Shown piece by piece: positions 14,696-23,690 of a stretch of 64,000 nucleotides of DNA. Origin of the DNA: Clostridia bacterium. GTDB lineage: Bacteria; Bacillota; Clostridia; Oscillospirales; Acutalibacteraceae. The stretch spans positions 1 to 64,000 of the forward strand of contig JAILMJ010000044.1 of assembly GCA_024692685.1 (NCBI GenBank). Direction: 5' to 3'. Position 1 is the stretch's first letter. Every line of letters begins with the position of its first letter. A model generated the notes under the pieces. The model saw nothing but the letters and a program-made list of their open reading frames with translations, was not told the origin of the DNA and did not search any database. Made by a program: the position numbers and the translations under genes.

Positions 14696-15982
14696 ATGGA
14701 ATGCAAGTTTTCCGTTATTGTTCCCGCATATAACAGTGAAACCACTTTAAAAGAAACTCTGGATTGTCTGATAAACCAGACCATCGGTGATGAAATCGAG
14801 ATTGTCGTTGTCAATGACGGCTCAACTGACGCAACGGAGAGAATCATAAACGAATATGCGGGCAGATACCCCGCAATAGTACCTATAAGCCGGGAAAACC
14901 GGGGCGTATCTTCAGCGAGAAATACCGGGCTTGAAATTGCAAAGGGAAAATATTGCATCTTTCTTGACTCAGATGACCTTATAAGTGAAAATGCCTGTGA
15001 AGCACTGTTTTCCGCAATGGAAGAAAGAAAAGCGGATCTTGCAGTTCTCAGACTTGCGCAATTCGGCTTTACGGGCAAAAGTTACAATCCGGTTGCGGAT
15101 GAACTTGCAGCGGAAAAAAATATTGACTGTTTTGACAAACGTCTGTTGTGGAGTTTTCTCCTGTGCAACAAATGCTTCAGAACCTCTTTGCTGAGGGAAA
15201 ACAATATGCGGTTTATGCCCGCCTCTTACGGTGAGGATGCCGCTTTCATAATGTCTTTCATAATGAAGGCAAAGCCTGTAATCACAGGAGTCAGCGAAGC
15301 AAGCGCTTTCTACCGCCGAACCGATCCCTCAGTTTTCCGCTCGGCGACCTTCAACATAAAGCCTGAGAAAATCCGTGATTATTTTGATTCTATGGATACT
15401 GTCTTATCCTGCGTCACTGAAGGATTGAATGACAGCAGTTCTGCGGATAAGGAAAAAGACGGATATCTTGCGGAGCTTTATTACAGAAACACACAGACAA
15501 TTCTGAATGAATTCTACCGTCAGCTATGGCGGCTCGACGATTTCTCCCTGAGTATGCTTGAGAAGAAATACCGGGAGTATAAAGGCCATATACCGCAGGA
15601 CTATAAAGGTTATGTTTCATCCCTTAACGCCGATATCGGAGAACCTGTTTTTTCGCGCCGATACGTAGCCGAACGCCCGTTCATCAGCATTAAAATAAAA
15701 GATAACGCCGATATTCTTTTCCGCTCCCTTTATTGTCAGACTATGCCGAGATTTGAGATATTATGCAAAAATCCCGGCTTCGGGGAAAGCTATGAAAATA
15801 TAAATACCGGTAAAGCAAAATCCGGTTTCAGAGTTTCTTTCAGAAAAAACAAGGCTGTTGATCCGAGACTGCTGAGAATAATGATTCTGCTGAAAAATTC
15901 ACGAAAAACGGCGTTTCTTCCTCCCGTGGTTATAAAGCACTGCGCCTATGCAGTTTTAAAATTAAAGGAATTAAAACAGTGA
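14696..15982 (+). CDS. glycosyltransferase family 2 with C-terminal extension
   Basis: 428 residues. The first 230 are a GT-A domain: VIVPAYNSETTL, VVNDGSTDAT, ENRGVSSARNTGL and FLDSDD near residue 93, the EpsJ/CpsI subtype. The remaining 200 residues have no recognisable domain and end in a basic, hydrophobic helix that may sit on the membrane. It starts four bases after tarJ, and its TGA overlaps the ATG of the next gene (TGATG), so the phosphotransferase is translationally coupled to it. Confidence 0.82.
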   Translation: MECKFSVIVPAYNSETTLKETLDCLINQTIGDEIEIVVVNDGSTDATERIINEYAGRYPAIVPISRENRGVSSARNTGLEIAKGKYCIFLDSDDLISENACEALFSAMEERKADLAVLRLAQFGFTGKSYNPVADELAAEKNIDCFDKRLLWSFLLCNKCFRTSLLRENNMRFMPASYGEDAAFIMSFIMKAKPVITGVSEASAFYRRTDPSVFRSATFNIKPEKIRDYFDSMDTVLSCVTEGLNDSSSADKEKDGYLAELYYRNTQTILNEFYRQLWRLDDFSLSMLEKKYREYKGHIPQDYKGYVSSLNADIGEPVFSRRYVAERPFISIKIKDNADILFRSLYCQTMPRFEILCKNPGFGESYENINTGKAKSGFRVSFRKNKAVDPRLLRIMILLKNSRKTAFLPPVVIKHCAYAVLKLKELKQ

Positions 15983-17106
15983 TGAAAAAGCTCTTTTATT
16001 CTTTATTCGGATTCTTTTTCCGAATCTGCCGCAGTTTTCCTGTCAGAAGAAACAGAGTTTCCCTGGTTTCCCCTCACAAGGGCGGGAATCATGACTCTCT
16101 GATGGAGATATGCGATTATCTGAATAGCAAAGGCGGATTTGAGATAATTTTTATTTCCTCATCTCAGCTTGACTTTGACAGCAGGCATATCTTAGCAAGC
16201 ATCGGGCAGATTTTTAATTTTTTCATAATGAAGGCTATGATGCTTGCGACTTCGGAATATGTCTTCCTTAACGACAATTTTATGCCTATGGCAAACCTCA
16301 GATTCTCTGAGCAAACGGTTGTTACCCAGCTCTGGCACGCCGAAGGAGCGTTTAAGAAGTTCGGACTTATGACCGATTTGCCGGAAGATATACGCACACG
16401 CCAGCAGCAATGCAGTGACCGCCTCACCTATGTTATTTGCTCATCAAAAAATGTTGTGCCGGTTTATTCAAAAGCCTTCGGTGTGCTTGAAAAGCAAGTG
16501 CTTCCGCTTGGCTCTGCGAGAGTTGATTATCTCCTCAGGGAGCATAACACTGACGCTCTGCGTCATGAGCTCGAATTCAGGCACCCCGGATGCGTAGGCA
16601 AGAAGCTCATTCTTTACGCTCCGACTTTCAGGGATGATCCCTATGATGACAGGGAAATACTTTCCCATATATCCCCCGGCCTGTTCAGCAAGGAACTCGG
16701 CAATGAATATGCCCTTCTTGTAAAACTTCATCCCCAGGTCCATAACGGCGGCACACCCGAAAGCGCAATAGATGTTACGAACTATGATATAGCTGATTTA
16801 ACGCTTCTCTGCGACCTTCTGATAACTGACTACTCATCAGTATGTATGAACTTTGCCCTACTCAACAAGCCCTGCATTTTTTTTGCATTTGACCTTGACA
16901 AATATGAGCGTGAGCGTTCATTCTGCTTCGGGTATGAGGACTACGTTCCCGGCCCGATAGTCAAAAACTTTGACGAACTGATTGAGGCAATAAAAAATCC
17001 CCAAACCGCAGACAATATGCAACGGTTCAGGGAATTTAACTTTGATTATTTTGACTGTGACAATACAAAGAGAATAGTTGAACGTATCATTTCAGCCAAT
17101 CCATAA
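15982..17106 (+). CDS. CDP-glycerol/CDP-ribitol polyol phosphotransferase (TagF/TarL family)
   Basis: 374 residues of the Glyphos_transf family. Visible motifs are LWHAEGAFKKFGL (His of the N-terminal site), YAPTFRDD, KLHPQVHN (second His) and LLITDYSSV, followed by the KYERERSFCFGYEDY loop. These enzymes add glycerol-P or ribitol-P from the CDP donor to a polyprenyl-linked acceptor at the membrane. With TarIJ beside it, CDP-ribitol is the likely donor. An upstream GTG at 15979 is in frame, but the ATG in the TGATG overlap is preferred. The 3' end overlaps the convergent gene below by 20 bases. Confidence 0.88.
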   Translation: MKKLFYSLFGFFFRICRSFPVRRNRVSLVSPHKGGNHDSLMEICDYLNSKGGFEIIFISSSQLDFDSRHILASIGQIFNFFIMKAMMLATSEYVFLNDNFMPMANLRFSEQTVVTQLWHAEGAFKKFGLMTDLPEDIRTRQQQCSDRLTYVICSSKNVVPVYSKAFGVLEKQVLPLGSARVDYLLREHNTDALRHELEFRHPGCVGKKLILYAPTFRDDPYDDREILSHISPGLFSKELGNEYALLVKLHPQVHNGGTPESAIDVTNYDIADLTLLCDLLITDYSSVCMNFALLNKPCIFFAFDLDKYERERSFCFGYEDYVPGPIVKNFDELIEAIKNPQTADNMQRFREFNFDYFDCDNTKRIVERIISANP

Positions 17107-18205
17107 TGACAGCTTTTATCTTTTCGGTTGAATGACCGTCACATGCGCTTAACTGCTCATTGCGGAATCTTTCGATTCTGTCAACGGGCGGTTCTTTTTC
17201 TGCCCTGCGCATCGCATCGGGAAGCATACAGGCATTGTCAATCATCTCACCGGGAAGGTCATCCGGAAAGTTAAGATAAAAACTGCGCTCATACACTTTA
17301 TAATCCGGGCAATAGAATACTACGGGAACTCCCATGAGAACCGCATCGTGAACGGTTGAAGAATAATCAGTTATGAGCACCGACGCGCCCGCAACAAGCG
17401 AAACGGTTGATTCTTCCGTCATATCGGTTATGTTCTCGTATTCACCCTTTACTAACTCATAATTGATAATCGGATGACGGCTGACAATAAACACTTCGTC
17501 TTCCTCCAGAGAGTCGCTGAGCGCCTGCCAGTCGATACCCGGGTCAAACTCAATTACAGTTCCGTCTTTTTCACGGAAAGTAGGGCAATACAGATAGATC
17601 CTTTTTCCTTCCAGCTCCGGATGACGGGAAAAGAACTCTTTTTTTATTGTTTCACTTTGATTTACTTCTTTATCGGTCTTTGGCAGACCGACCGGGAGAC
17701 AAATCTCTTCACTGACTCCGAAGGCGCCGGCAAAATACCTGCGGCACATCTCTGAAGTAACTGCAACGGCAGAGTAAGCGGAATGGGTCCTGATTTCCTG
17801 CTCACGTGTCAATTTTGAAGGAGCGTCAAGCCCGAAGCGTTTAAAAGCGCCGCATCCATGCCATATCTGGAACATTCTCTGCTTTTTTCTCAGCCGCATA
17901 ATGCGCATATACCTGCAATAATCGTCGGTTACAATAACTCTGCTTGTGCTGAGCATAAAGCAAGCTTTTAATTGAGTCATCAGCGGGTGAGGCAGTTTTT
18001 TCGTGAAAAATATTTTGTCACAGTCCAAAGCATCATAGAGGGTTTTACTGTTATCCAGCAATTTGTCGTCGCTGCGGATTGAGTAAAACAGAACCCTGTT
18101 TTTTAAAGGGAAAAGCGAGAAAAAGAAGATGCATATCTTAAAAAAACAGTTTATCAATGCAAGCCTGAATTTTAAAGGCAGCATCTTCTTAAGCAGTTTT
18201 TTCAT
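17087..18205 (-). CDS. second CDP-polyol phosphotransferase (TagB/TagF family)
   Basis: 372 residues, the same family as its convergent neighbour but clearly diverged: IWHGCGAFKRFGL, YCPTFREKDG, SRHPI, LITDYSSTVHDA, and a YKVYERSFYLNF loop. The N-terminus has a basic segment then a hydrophobic stretch (FFKICIFFFSLFPL, residues 21-35) that could anchor it. It starts nine bases after the stop of the parvulin-type foldase gene on the same strand, so it is probably expressed with that gene rather than with the polymer island. The two enzymes could act as primase and polymerase. Confidence 0.87.
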   Translation of the reverse strand: MKKLLKKMLPLKFRLALINCFFKICIFFFSLFPLKNRVLFYSIRSDDKLLDNSKTLYDALDCDKIFFTKKLPHPLMTQLKACFMLSTSRVIVTDDYCRYMRIMRLRKKQRMFQIWHGCGAFKRFGLDAPSKLTREQEIRTHSAYSAVAVTSEMCRRYFAGAFGVSEEICLPVGLPKTDKEVNQSETIKKEFFSRHPELEGKRIYLYCPTFREKDGTVIEFDPGIDWQALSDSLEEDEVFIVSRHPIINYELVKGEYENITDMTEESTVSLVAGASVLITDYSSTVHDAVLMGVPVVFYCPDYKVYERSFYLNFPDDLPGEMIDNACMLPDAMRRAEKEPPVDRIERFRNEQLSACDGHSTEKIKAVIMDWLK

Positions 18206-18214
18206 AAACCCGTT

Positions 18215-19879
18215 TTATCTGCTGGAAGCGGAATTTGCAATGTTTCTTCTTATTTTCTTGCAGAATTTCTTGCTGGCTCTGTCAACCCAGAATTCATTGA
18301 CAGTTACTGCGTAATCACCGTCATCGGCAAGAAGCTCGGTTTCAAAGTCGCTGTATGCTTCATTGCCCTTGTTGCCGCGGATAGTATCTTTCCAGTCAAG
18401 GTCATCGGTATTGTTCTTTGAGAAATACATAATATGATAGCCGTATTCGGTTTCAATTATGTCGACATCTCCGGCTTTCCTGGAGGAGTCAAAACTCCAG
18501 TTGATAAACTCGGGAACATAACTGTCGGTAATTCTGATCTTTTCATAAAGACCGCCGTTTTCAACGGAACCGGTATCGTCGGAATTCTCTGTTGCAAGTT
18601 TTGCAAATGAATCCTCGGTTTTGTCGCCCTTCTTCCATTCGGCGAGAAGTTCATCCGCCTTCTTCTTTGCGGCTTCCTTCTCCTTATCGGTCGGCTTTCC
18701 TTCTTCTGCTGCATTGAACTGAACAAGGCAGTGACGTACATCAACGCTGTTACCGGAATATGCGGGAGCAATTACAAGGACAACATAGGCGTTTGCTTCA
18801 TTTTCAAATACTTTCTTGTCCCCTGCTTTACGGGCGGAATCGTAAACCCACTTCGCAACATCTTCGGAGAGTGATGATGTAATACTTGAGTAGGAAGTGT
18901 GATCAAGCTCTTTGGTAAGATCGTCAGCATCCTTCTCTGCCTTCTTATATTCGCGGACTGCCTTTTCAAAAGAATCACCGTCGGTAATCTTACCGAGGAT
19001 ATCTTTTGCGTCCTTGAAAGTTTCTTTGTTTGACTCAGCCTGCCTCTTGGCAAGATCCTTATCGGATTCTCCTTCTTTTGCGGTGAGAGTTGTACCCGCA
19101 ACAGTATAGTAGCGGATATCAACATAGTCATAATCCTTGCTGTTAGCTTTATACTCGGCTTCAATATCCTTTTCGCTGACTTTGTCTACATAGTCCTGCT
19201 TGAGTTTTTCCTGGTAGGATGAAGCTATCGCTGACTTTGTAAGAAGGTTTTTGAATGACTTCTGATTAAAGCCGGGGCCTACGGTTGCTTTCAGAAAACT
19301 GTTGAGTGAAAAACCGTTTTCTTCGGCGCTGGAAATGTATTCTTTCATCTGATCTTCAACCTGAGTCTTTTCTTCTTCGCTGAGTTCAAAGCCGGCTTTT
19401 TCGGCCAAATCACAGAAAGCAATAATCTGTTTTGCGGTCCTGTTTGCATTATCTTTAAAAGACTCGGCATAAGTGATAGTCTTGCCGTTTTCATCAACAG
19501 TGGTATTTGCAGGGTCATCGGGAGCAAGATCCGTATTAAAGCCCGAAGAGGTGCCGTACTGCTGCATCATCTGAGCATATTGAACCGCCTGCTGATAAGC
19601 GTTTGAATAGTAAAAACCATACTCGGCTGACGAAACTTTTTTATCACCGACCTTGATAGCGGTTGACGCTTTATCTACGATACCGGTGGTCTGAACACCC
19701 CAATAACCTATACCTACAATAATTGCGCAAATAAGCACTACGGCAATAATCTTGCCGCCCAAACCGGCAGCCTTTTTGGTCTTTGCTATGCTCTTTGCGT
19801 TTTTCTTGTTGGCTTTTGCTATTCTTGCCTTACGCTCCTCGCGATAAAGCTCGGCCTTGTTTTTTTCTTCTTTAGCCAT
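18215..19879 (-). CDS. membrane-anchored PpiC/SurA-type foldase (PrsA-like)
   Basis: 554 residues. A very basic cytoplasmic N-terminus (about 43 residues) precedes one membrane helix (IIAVVLICAIIVGIGYWG) and a large acidic, Lys/Asp-rich extracellular part. This holds a SurA-N-like helical region and a parvulin domain with VRHCLVQF, FAKLATENSDD, NGGLYEKI and YGYHIM. It would isomerise prolines and fold exported proteins. There is no lipobox, unlike classical PrsA. The ATG at 19879 is preferred over the one at 19888, since AAAGGA ends 8 bases before the former and abuts the latter. Confidence 0.85.
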   Translation of the reverse strand: MAKEEKNKAELYREERKARIAKANKKNAKSIAKTKKAAGLGGKIIAVVLICAIIVGIGYWGVQTTGIVDKASTAIKVGDKKVSSAEYGFYYSNAYQQAVQYAQMMQQYGTSSGFNTDLAPDDPANTTVDENGKTITYAESFKDNANRTAKQIIAFCDLAEKAGFELSEEEKTQVEDQMKEYISSAEENGFSLNSFLKATVGPGFNQKSFKNLLTKSAIASSYQEKLKQDYVDKVSEKDIEAEYKANSKDYDYVDIRYYTVAGTTLTAKEGESDKDLAKRQAESNKETFKDAKDILGKITDGDSFEKAVREYKKAEKDADDLTKELDHTSYSSITSSLSEDVAKWVYDSARKAGDKKVFENEANAYVVLVIAPAYSGNSVDVRHCLVQFNAAEEGKPTDKEKEAAKKKADELLAEWKKGDKTEDSFAKLATENSDDTGSVENGGLYEKIRITDSYVPEFINWSFDSSRKAGDVDIIETEYGYHIMYFSKNNTDDLDWKDTIRGNKGNEAYSDFETELLADDGDYAVTVNEFWVDRASKKFCKKIRRNIANSASSR

Positions 19880-19936
19880 TATATTCATCCTTTACTCAAG
19901 TAATGATGTCGCCCGTAAGCACGACATAATGTATAT

Positions 19937-19964
19937 ATTATATCAATTTAAAAAATATTTACAA
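19937..19964 (-). promoter_or_regulatory. promoter of foldase/phosphotransferase operon
   Basis: TTGTAA (19964-19959) and TATAAT (19942-19937) on the minus strand, 16-base spacer, about 55 bases before the start codon. Confidence 0.6.
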
Positions 19965-19999
19965 GTCTTTTGCGGAAATTTTAGGAAATTCGGAAATAA

Positions 20000-21124
20000 T
20001 TACTCTCCCGTCTGAGTCTTGAAGCGCATCGCACATTCCTTCGCTGCGCGGTACAGGTCTTCACGGCATGTTCTGACTATTTTTTCAAAAGATTCAGGAG
20101 CAGGGCAGGAAAAATACATTTCCGAAACTCCGCATTCCTTTATGTTTTCTGCGCCGTCACCCTTACTGCCGCAAATCGCTATGACCTTTTTTCCAAGGGC
20201 GTAAGCTCTCTTCGCAACGCCTGAAATCACTTTTCCGTTTACGGATTGGCCGTCAAGCCGTCCTTCGCCGGTGATAACCAAATCAGCCTGAGCGGCTTTT
20301 TCGTCAAATCCCGCAGCGTCAAGAATAATGTCTATCCCCGGTTTAAGCTCGGCGCCGAAAAACGCGGCGCATCCGGCCCCCATTCCGCCGGCGGCTCCGC
20401 TTCCCTGAATCGAGGAAACATGAACACCGAGGTCTTTTTCAATAACTCGGGCAATGTTTTTCAGACCGTCATCCAGTCTCCTGACCATATCCCCGTCCGC
20501 TCCCTTTTGCGGGGCAAAAACATACGCGGCTCCCGTTTCGCCGTAAAGCGGATTCTTTACATCGCAGGCCGCCGTCAGTGAAAAATCCGGGATGTTTTCA
20601 GGCGGAATGATAAATGCGATTTTGCCGAGGTTTTTTCCGATGGGATCAAGAGTGTTCCCGTCGCTGTCCGTAAACCGGTAACCGAATGCCGACGCCAAAC
20701 CTGTTCCGCAGTCGTTGGTAGCACTGCCTCCGAGTCCGAGAAGTATTTTCTTCGCTCCGCCTGAAACAGCGTCAAGCATAAGTTCTCCCACACCTCTTGT
20801 TGTGGCAAGTTCGGGATTCTTGTTTTCTCCGGCAAGGGGCAGCCCCGCACAGGAAGCTGTTTCAATAACCGCCGTATCTCCTGCCACAAGGTATTCCGCT
20901 GTCATAGGTTCGCCGAACACTCCGGACACAGTCCTGCGCCTGAAACAGCCGGGCAAAAAATTATGAATACAGGCACAAAGCCCCTCGCCGCCGTCGGCAA
21001 CGGGGAGCTTTATAATATCAACGCTGTCAAGGACATCTGAAAAAGCTGAACCTATTATGTCGCAAACCTCTCCGGCAGACAATGTTCCCTTGAATGAATC
21101 GGGAGCAATAAGTATTTTACCCAT
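20000..21124 (-). CDS. glxK: glycerate kinase (GK-II / GlxK family)
   Basis: 374 residues beginning ILIAPDSFKGTLSA, with the family blocks PVADGGEG, GGSATNDCG, GSGAAGGMG and ITGEGRLDGQS. It phosphorylates D-glycerate, most members yielding 2-phosphoglycerate, and feeds glycolysis. It starts six bases after the M20 peptidase stop and so lies second in a two-gene operon driven from 22648-22676. No glyoxylate or tartronate genes are near. Confidence 0.93.
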   Translation of the reverse strand: MGKILIAPDSFKGTLSAGEVCDIIGSAFSDVLDSVDIIKLPVADGGEGLCACIHNFLPGCFRRRTVSGVFGEPMTAEYLVAGDTAVIETASCAGLPLAGENKNPELATTRGVGELMLDAVSGGAKKILLGLGGSATNDCGTGLASAFGYRFTDSDGNTLDPIGKNLGKIAFIIPPENIPDFSLTAACDVKNPLYGETGAAYVFAPQKGADGDMVRRLDDGLKNIARVIEKDLGVHVSSIQGSGAAGGMGAGCAAFFGAELKPGIDIILDAAGFDEKAAQADLVITGEGRLDGQSVNGKVISGVAKRAYALGKKVIAICGSKGDGAENIKECGVSEMYFSCPAPESFEKIVRTCREDLYRAAKECAMRFKTQTGE

Positions 21125-21130
21125 ACCGTC

Positions 21131-22612
21131 TTATTCGGCGGAAGCTGCTCTGATATATCTCTTGAAGAAGGCAACGCCCGGACCTATCGCTGAAACGGGG
21201 ATTCTTTCATTAGTCCCGTGGGTTGTGAGAAGCAGCTCAACCGATACTTTGTAAGGAGCGTAACGGTAAATATTCTCACAGATGGGCTCATAGTTGCACG
21301 CGTCGGTTCCGCCCATTACGAGATAAGGAGCAACAATGTTGTTGTTATCCTCACGCATAATTATGTCTCTCATAATATTGAAGGCTCTGGAATCCGTCGG
21401 AGAGAACTTCGAGGCTTCCTTTGCTTTGAGCACTTTAATCTCAATATCCTTGTTTCTGACCACCTTGCGGATATGATCCTCAACATCTTTTACCGAAACG
21501 CCGGGCATAGGTCTGAAGTTAACGGTGATGCTCGCCTTTTGGGGAAGCACATTTGCCGCGGGGCTGCCCTGAGCCATTGTGACACCGGTAGTTGTCCTGA
21601 TAAGGGAGGCGGCAGGAGGAATCTGTTTCATTATTTCTTTGATTAGGGGCTTGAGATAATTGAGGTTACAGGCAACAAGCCTTGCGGGGTATTCACAGCT
21701 TCTGCCGACATTCGTGAACATCTCAATTATGAAAGGCATAAGCTCGGCTTTGAACTGATGAGCTTCCAGGTCCTTGATTACATCGGCAAGAGCTCCGAGA
21801 GCGTTGTGCTTGGGCGCCTGAGACGAATGACCGCCCTTGTCGAAAACACTGATTTCATAATCGCAGTAGCCTTTTTCCGCAATGCCTATACCGACGAGGT
21901 TTTTATCCTTTATGAGGCCGGGAACATTTATCGGAAGAATGGCTCCGCCCTCATCAACTATACAGTCAAGGTGTATCCCTCTCTCCTTGAGCAGGAGCAT
22001 CATTGACTTGGCGCCGCCGCATTCGTTGGCAACAACCTCTTCATCCTGGCCGAACAGCAGATATACATCTCTCTCAGGCTGGAAGCCTTCTTCAAGAAGA
22101 GTTTCGACAGCTTCCATAACTCCCATGAGGTGATTTTTCATATCGAGGGCTCCTCTGCCCCAGATAAACTCGCCGTCATTGAATCCGCTGAAAGCAGGAT
22201 GAGTCCAGTCGTCCTCCGTTCCTTTTGAAACGGGAACTACATCCTGGTGAGCAAGCATGGCGATGGGGTCAAGATCGCTGCGCTTTCCTTTCCAGAGATA
22301 CATAAGGCTCGCTTCCTGAACAATTTCCTTATGAAGAGTCTTGTGAATAAGAGGAAATGCCTCATCAAGAAAATCGTGAAATTTTTCAAACTGAGAAAAG
22401 TCCACCTTCTCCTTCTCAGGATAGCTGATGGTGGGAATGGAAATTGCCTTTGAAAGATTATTCATAGCCCTTTCGAGATTGACGTTTTCCTCGGCTATGG
22501 GTTCATACTCCTTTTTCTCGGGAACAAAACGCGCGGCTTTGATTGCGTTGGCAACCGCAAGAGACCCGACCGCGGCAAGGGGAACTATTTTTTTCAGTTT
22601 CTTTTTATCCAT
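21131..22612 (-). CDS. M20 family metallopeptidase (carboxypeptidase S-like)
   Basis: 493 residues. The N-terminus (KKLKKIVPLAAVGSLAVANAIKAA) looks like a short membrane anchor. The zinc site follows the M20 pattern: AHQDVVP, GRGALDMK, GQDEEV with the general-base Glu pair, DEGGA, and a terminal THGTNERI. An inserted lid domain starts near KGGHSSQAP. Relatives are CPS1/PM20D1-type enzymes cleaving peptides or N-acyl amino acids. The ATG at 22612 is chosen over the TTG at 22648, since GGAGGAG is 8 bases upstream. Confidence 0.9.
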   Translation of the reverse strand: MDKKKLKKIVPLAAVGSLAVANAIKAARFVPEKKEYEPIAEENVNLERAMNNLSKAISIPTISYPEKEKVDFSQFEKFHDFLDEAFPLIHKTLHKEIVQEASLMYLWKGKRSDLDPIAMLAHQDVVPVSKGTEDDWTHPAFSGFNDGEFIWGRGALDMKNHLMGVMEAVETLLEEGFQPERDVYLLFGQDEEVVANECGGAKSMMLLLKERGIHLDCIVDEGGAILPINVPGLIKDKNLVGIGIAEKGYCDYEISVFDKGGHSSQAPKHNALGALADVIKDLEAHQFKAELMPFIIEMFTNVGRSCEYPARLVACNLNYLKPLIKEIMKQIPPAASLIRTTTGVTMAQGSPAANVLPQKASITVNFRPMPGVSVKDVEDHIRKVVRNKDIEIKVLKAKEASKFSPTDSRAFNIMRDIIMREDNNNIVAPYLVMGGTDACNYEPICENIYRYAPYKVSVELLLTTHGTNERIPVSAIGPGVAFFKRYIRAASAE

Positions 22613-22647
22613 TTTCACATCTCCTCCAACGGAAAATTTCAAATGCA

Positions 22648-22676
22648 ATTATACATTATACAATAAAAAAATTCAA
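22648..22676 (-). promoter_or_regulatory. promoter of M20 peptidase/glycerate kinase operon
   Basis: TTGAAT (22676-22671) and TATAAT (22653-22648), 17-base spacer, minus strand; nearly back to back with the truB promoter. Confidence 0.72.
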
Positions 22677-22684
22677 CTGTTTTA

Positions 22685-22713
22685 TTGAAGGCGCTGCCGC
22701 CTTGTGTTATAAT
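22685..22713 (+). promoter_or_regulatory. truB promoter
   Basis: TTGAAG (22685-22690), 17 bases, TATAAT (22708-22713), 30 bases before the truB ATG. Confidence 0.75.
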
Positions 22714-22743
22714 AGCGCCATAAATAACCCGGAGGAAAACGTT

Positions 22744-23637
22744 ATGACGGGAATACTGGTGCTCAACAAACCGAAGGGATTCACTTCGTTTGACGCGGTT
22801 GCAGCAGTCAGAAAAATCTGCAGCGAAAAAAAATGCGGGCACACCGGAACACTCGATCCCATGGCAACGGGAGTTTTGCCCCTGCTGCTGGGTGGCGCAA
22901 CCAGATTCGGTGAAATCCTGCCGGACCACGACAAGACATATATTGCAAAGCTGAAACTCGGAATAAGAACAGACACCCTTGACATCACCGGCAAAGTGCT
23001 TTCAAAGGAAAATGTGAAGACCGGTCTTTCCGCTTTTCTCGAAACAGCAGAGCAATTCAAGGGAAAAACAGAGCAGATGCCGCCTATGTATTCTGCGGTA
23101 TCGGTAAACGGGCAACGCCTCTATAAACTTGCCAGGCAGGGAATAGAAGTCGAGAGACCGACAAGAGAAGTTACCGTCTACTCCCTGGATGTAATATCTT
23201 CGGATGAAAACAGCGGAGAATATGAAATTCGCGTCAGCTGCTCCTCAGGCACATATATACGTTCATTGATTTCCGATATAGGAGATAAACTCGGTTGCGG
23301 CGCGGTAATGACCGAATTGAATCGTGTAAAGGCAAATAGCTTTACAATTGAAGAATCGGTGACGATCGAAGATCTGAAAGCCGCCAAAGAGCTTAATGAG
23401 ATAAAAAGATTCCTTATACCCGTCGATTCGGCATTAAAAGCCTACAAATCGGTTACGGTTACTCAGGCCCAGGCAACAAGATTTTTAAACGGAGGAGCTC
23501 TTGATACTGCCAGATTGACAGATTGTAAAGATAAATGCCTTTACAGAGTCTATTCTCCTGACGGACATTTTCTCGGTGTCGGCTCCAATACAGACGGCCT
23601 TTCTCTGAATATTAAAAAGATACTTACGGAACGGTGA
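22744..23637 (+). CDS. truB: tRNA pseudouridine(55) synthase TruB
   Basis: 297 residues. It makes pseudouridine 55 in the tRNA T loop. Motif KPKGFTSFD, catalytic GHTGTLDPMATG with Asp38, YKLARQG, and CSSGTYIRSLISDIG are all present, with a C-terminal PUA-like part. The open frame extends to 22543, but the ATG at 22744 has GGAGG 8 bases upstream and sits after a clear promoter, and the extra upstream residues match nothing in the family. Confidence 0.96.
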   Translation: MTGILVLNKPKGFTSFDAVAAVRKICSEKKCGHTGTLDPMATGVLPLLLGGATRFGEILPDHDKTYIAKLKLGIRTDTLDITGKVLSKENVKTGLSAFLETAEQFKGKTEQMPPMYSAVSVNGQRLYKLARQGIEVERPTREVTVYSLDVISSDENSGEYEIRVSCSSGTYIRSLISDIGDKLGCGAVMTELNRVKANSFTIEESVTIEDLKAAKELNEIKRFLIPVDSALKAYKSVTVTQAQATRFLNGGALDTARLTDCKDKCLYRVYSPDGHFLGVGSNTDGLSLNIKKILTER

Positions 23638-23641
23638 GCAC

Positions 23642-23670
23642 TTGAAATATCGCAATATTTATGATAGTAT
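23642..23670 (+). promoter_or_regulatory. promoter of the HEYGH protein gene
   Basis: TTGAAA (23642-23647), 17 bases, TAGTAT (23665-23670), just after the truB stop. Confidence 0.5.
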
Positions 23671-23690
23671 AGCGGAAAGGTGATGTTATT

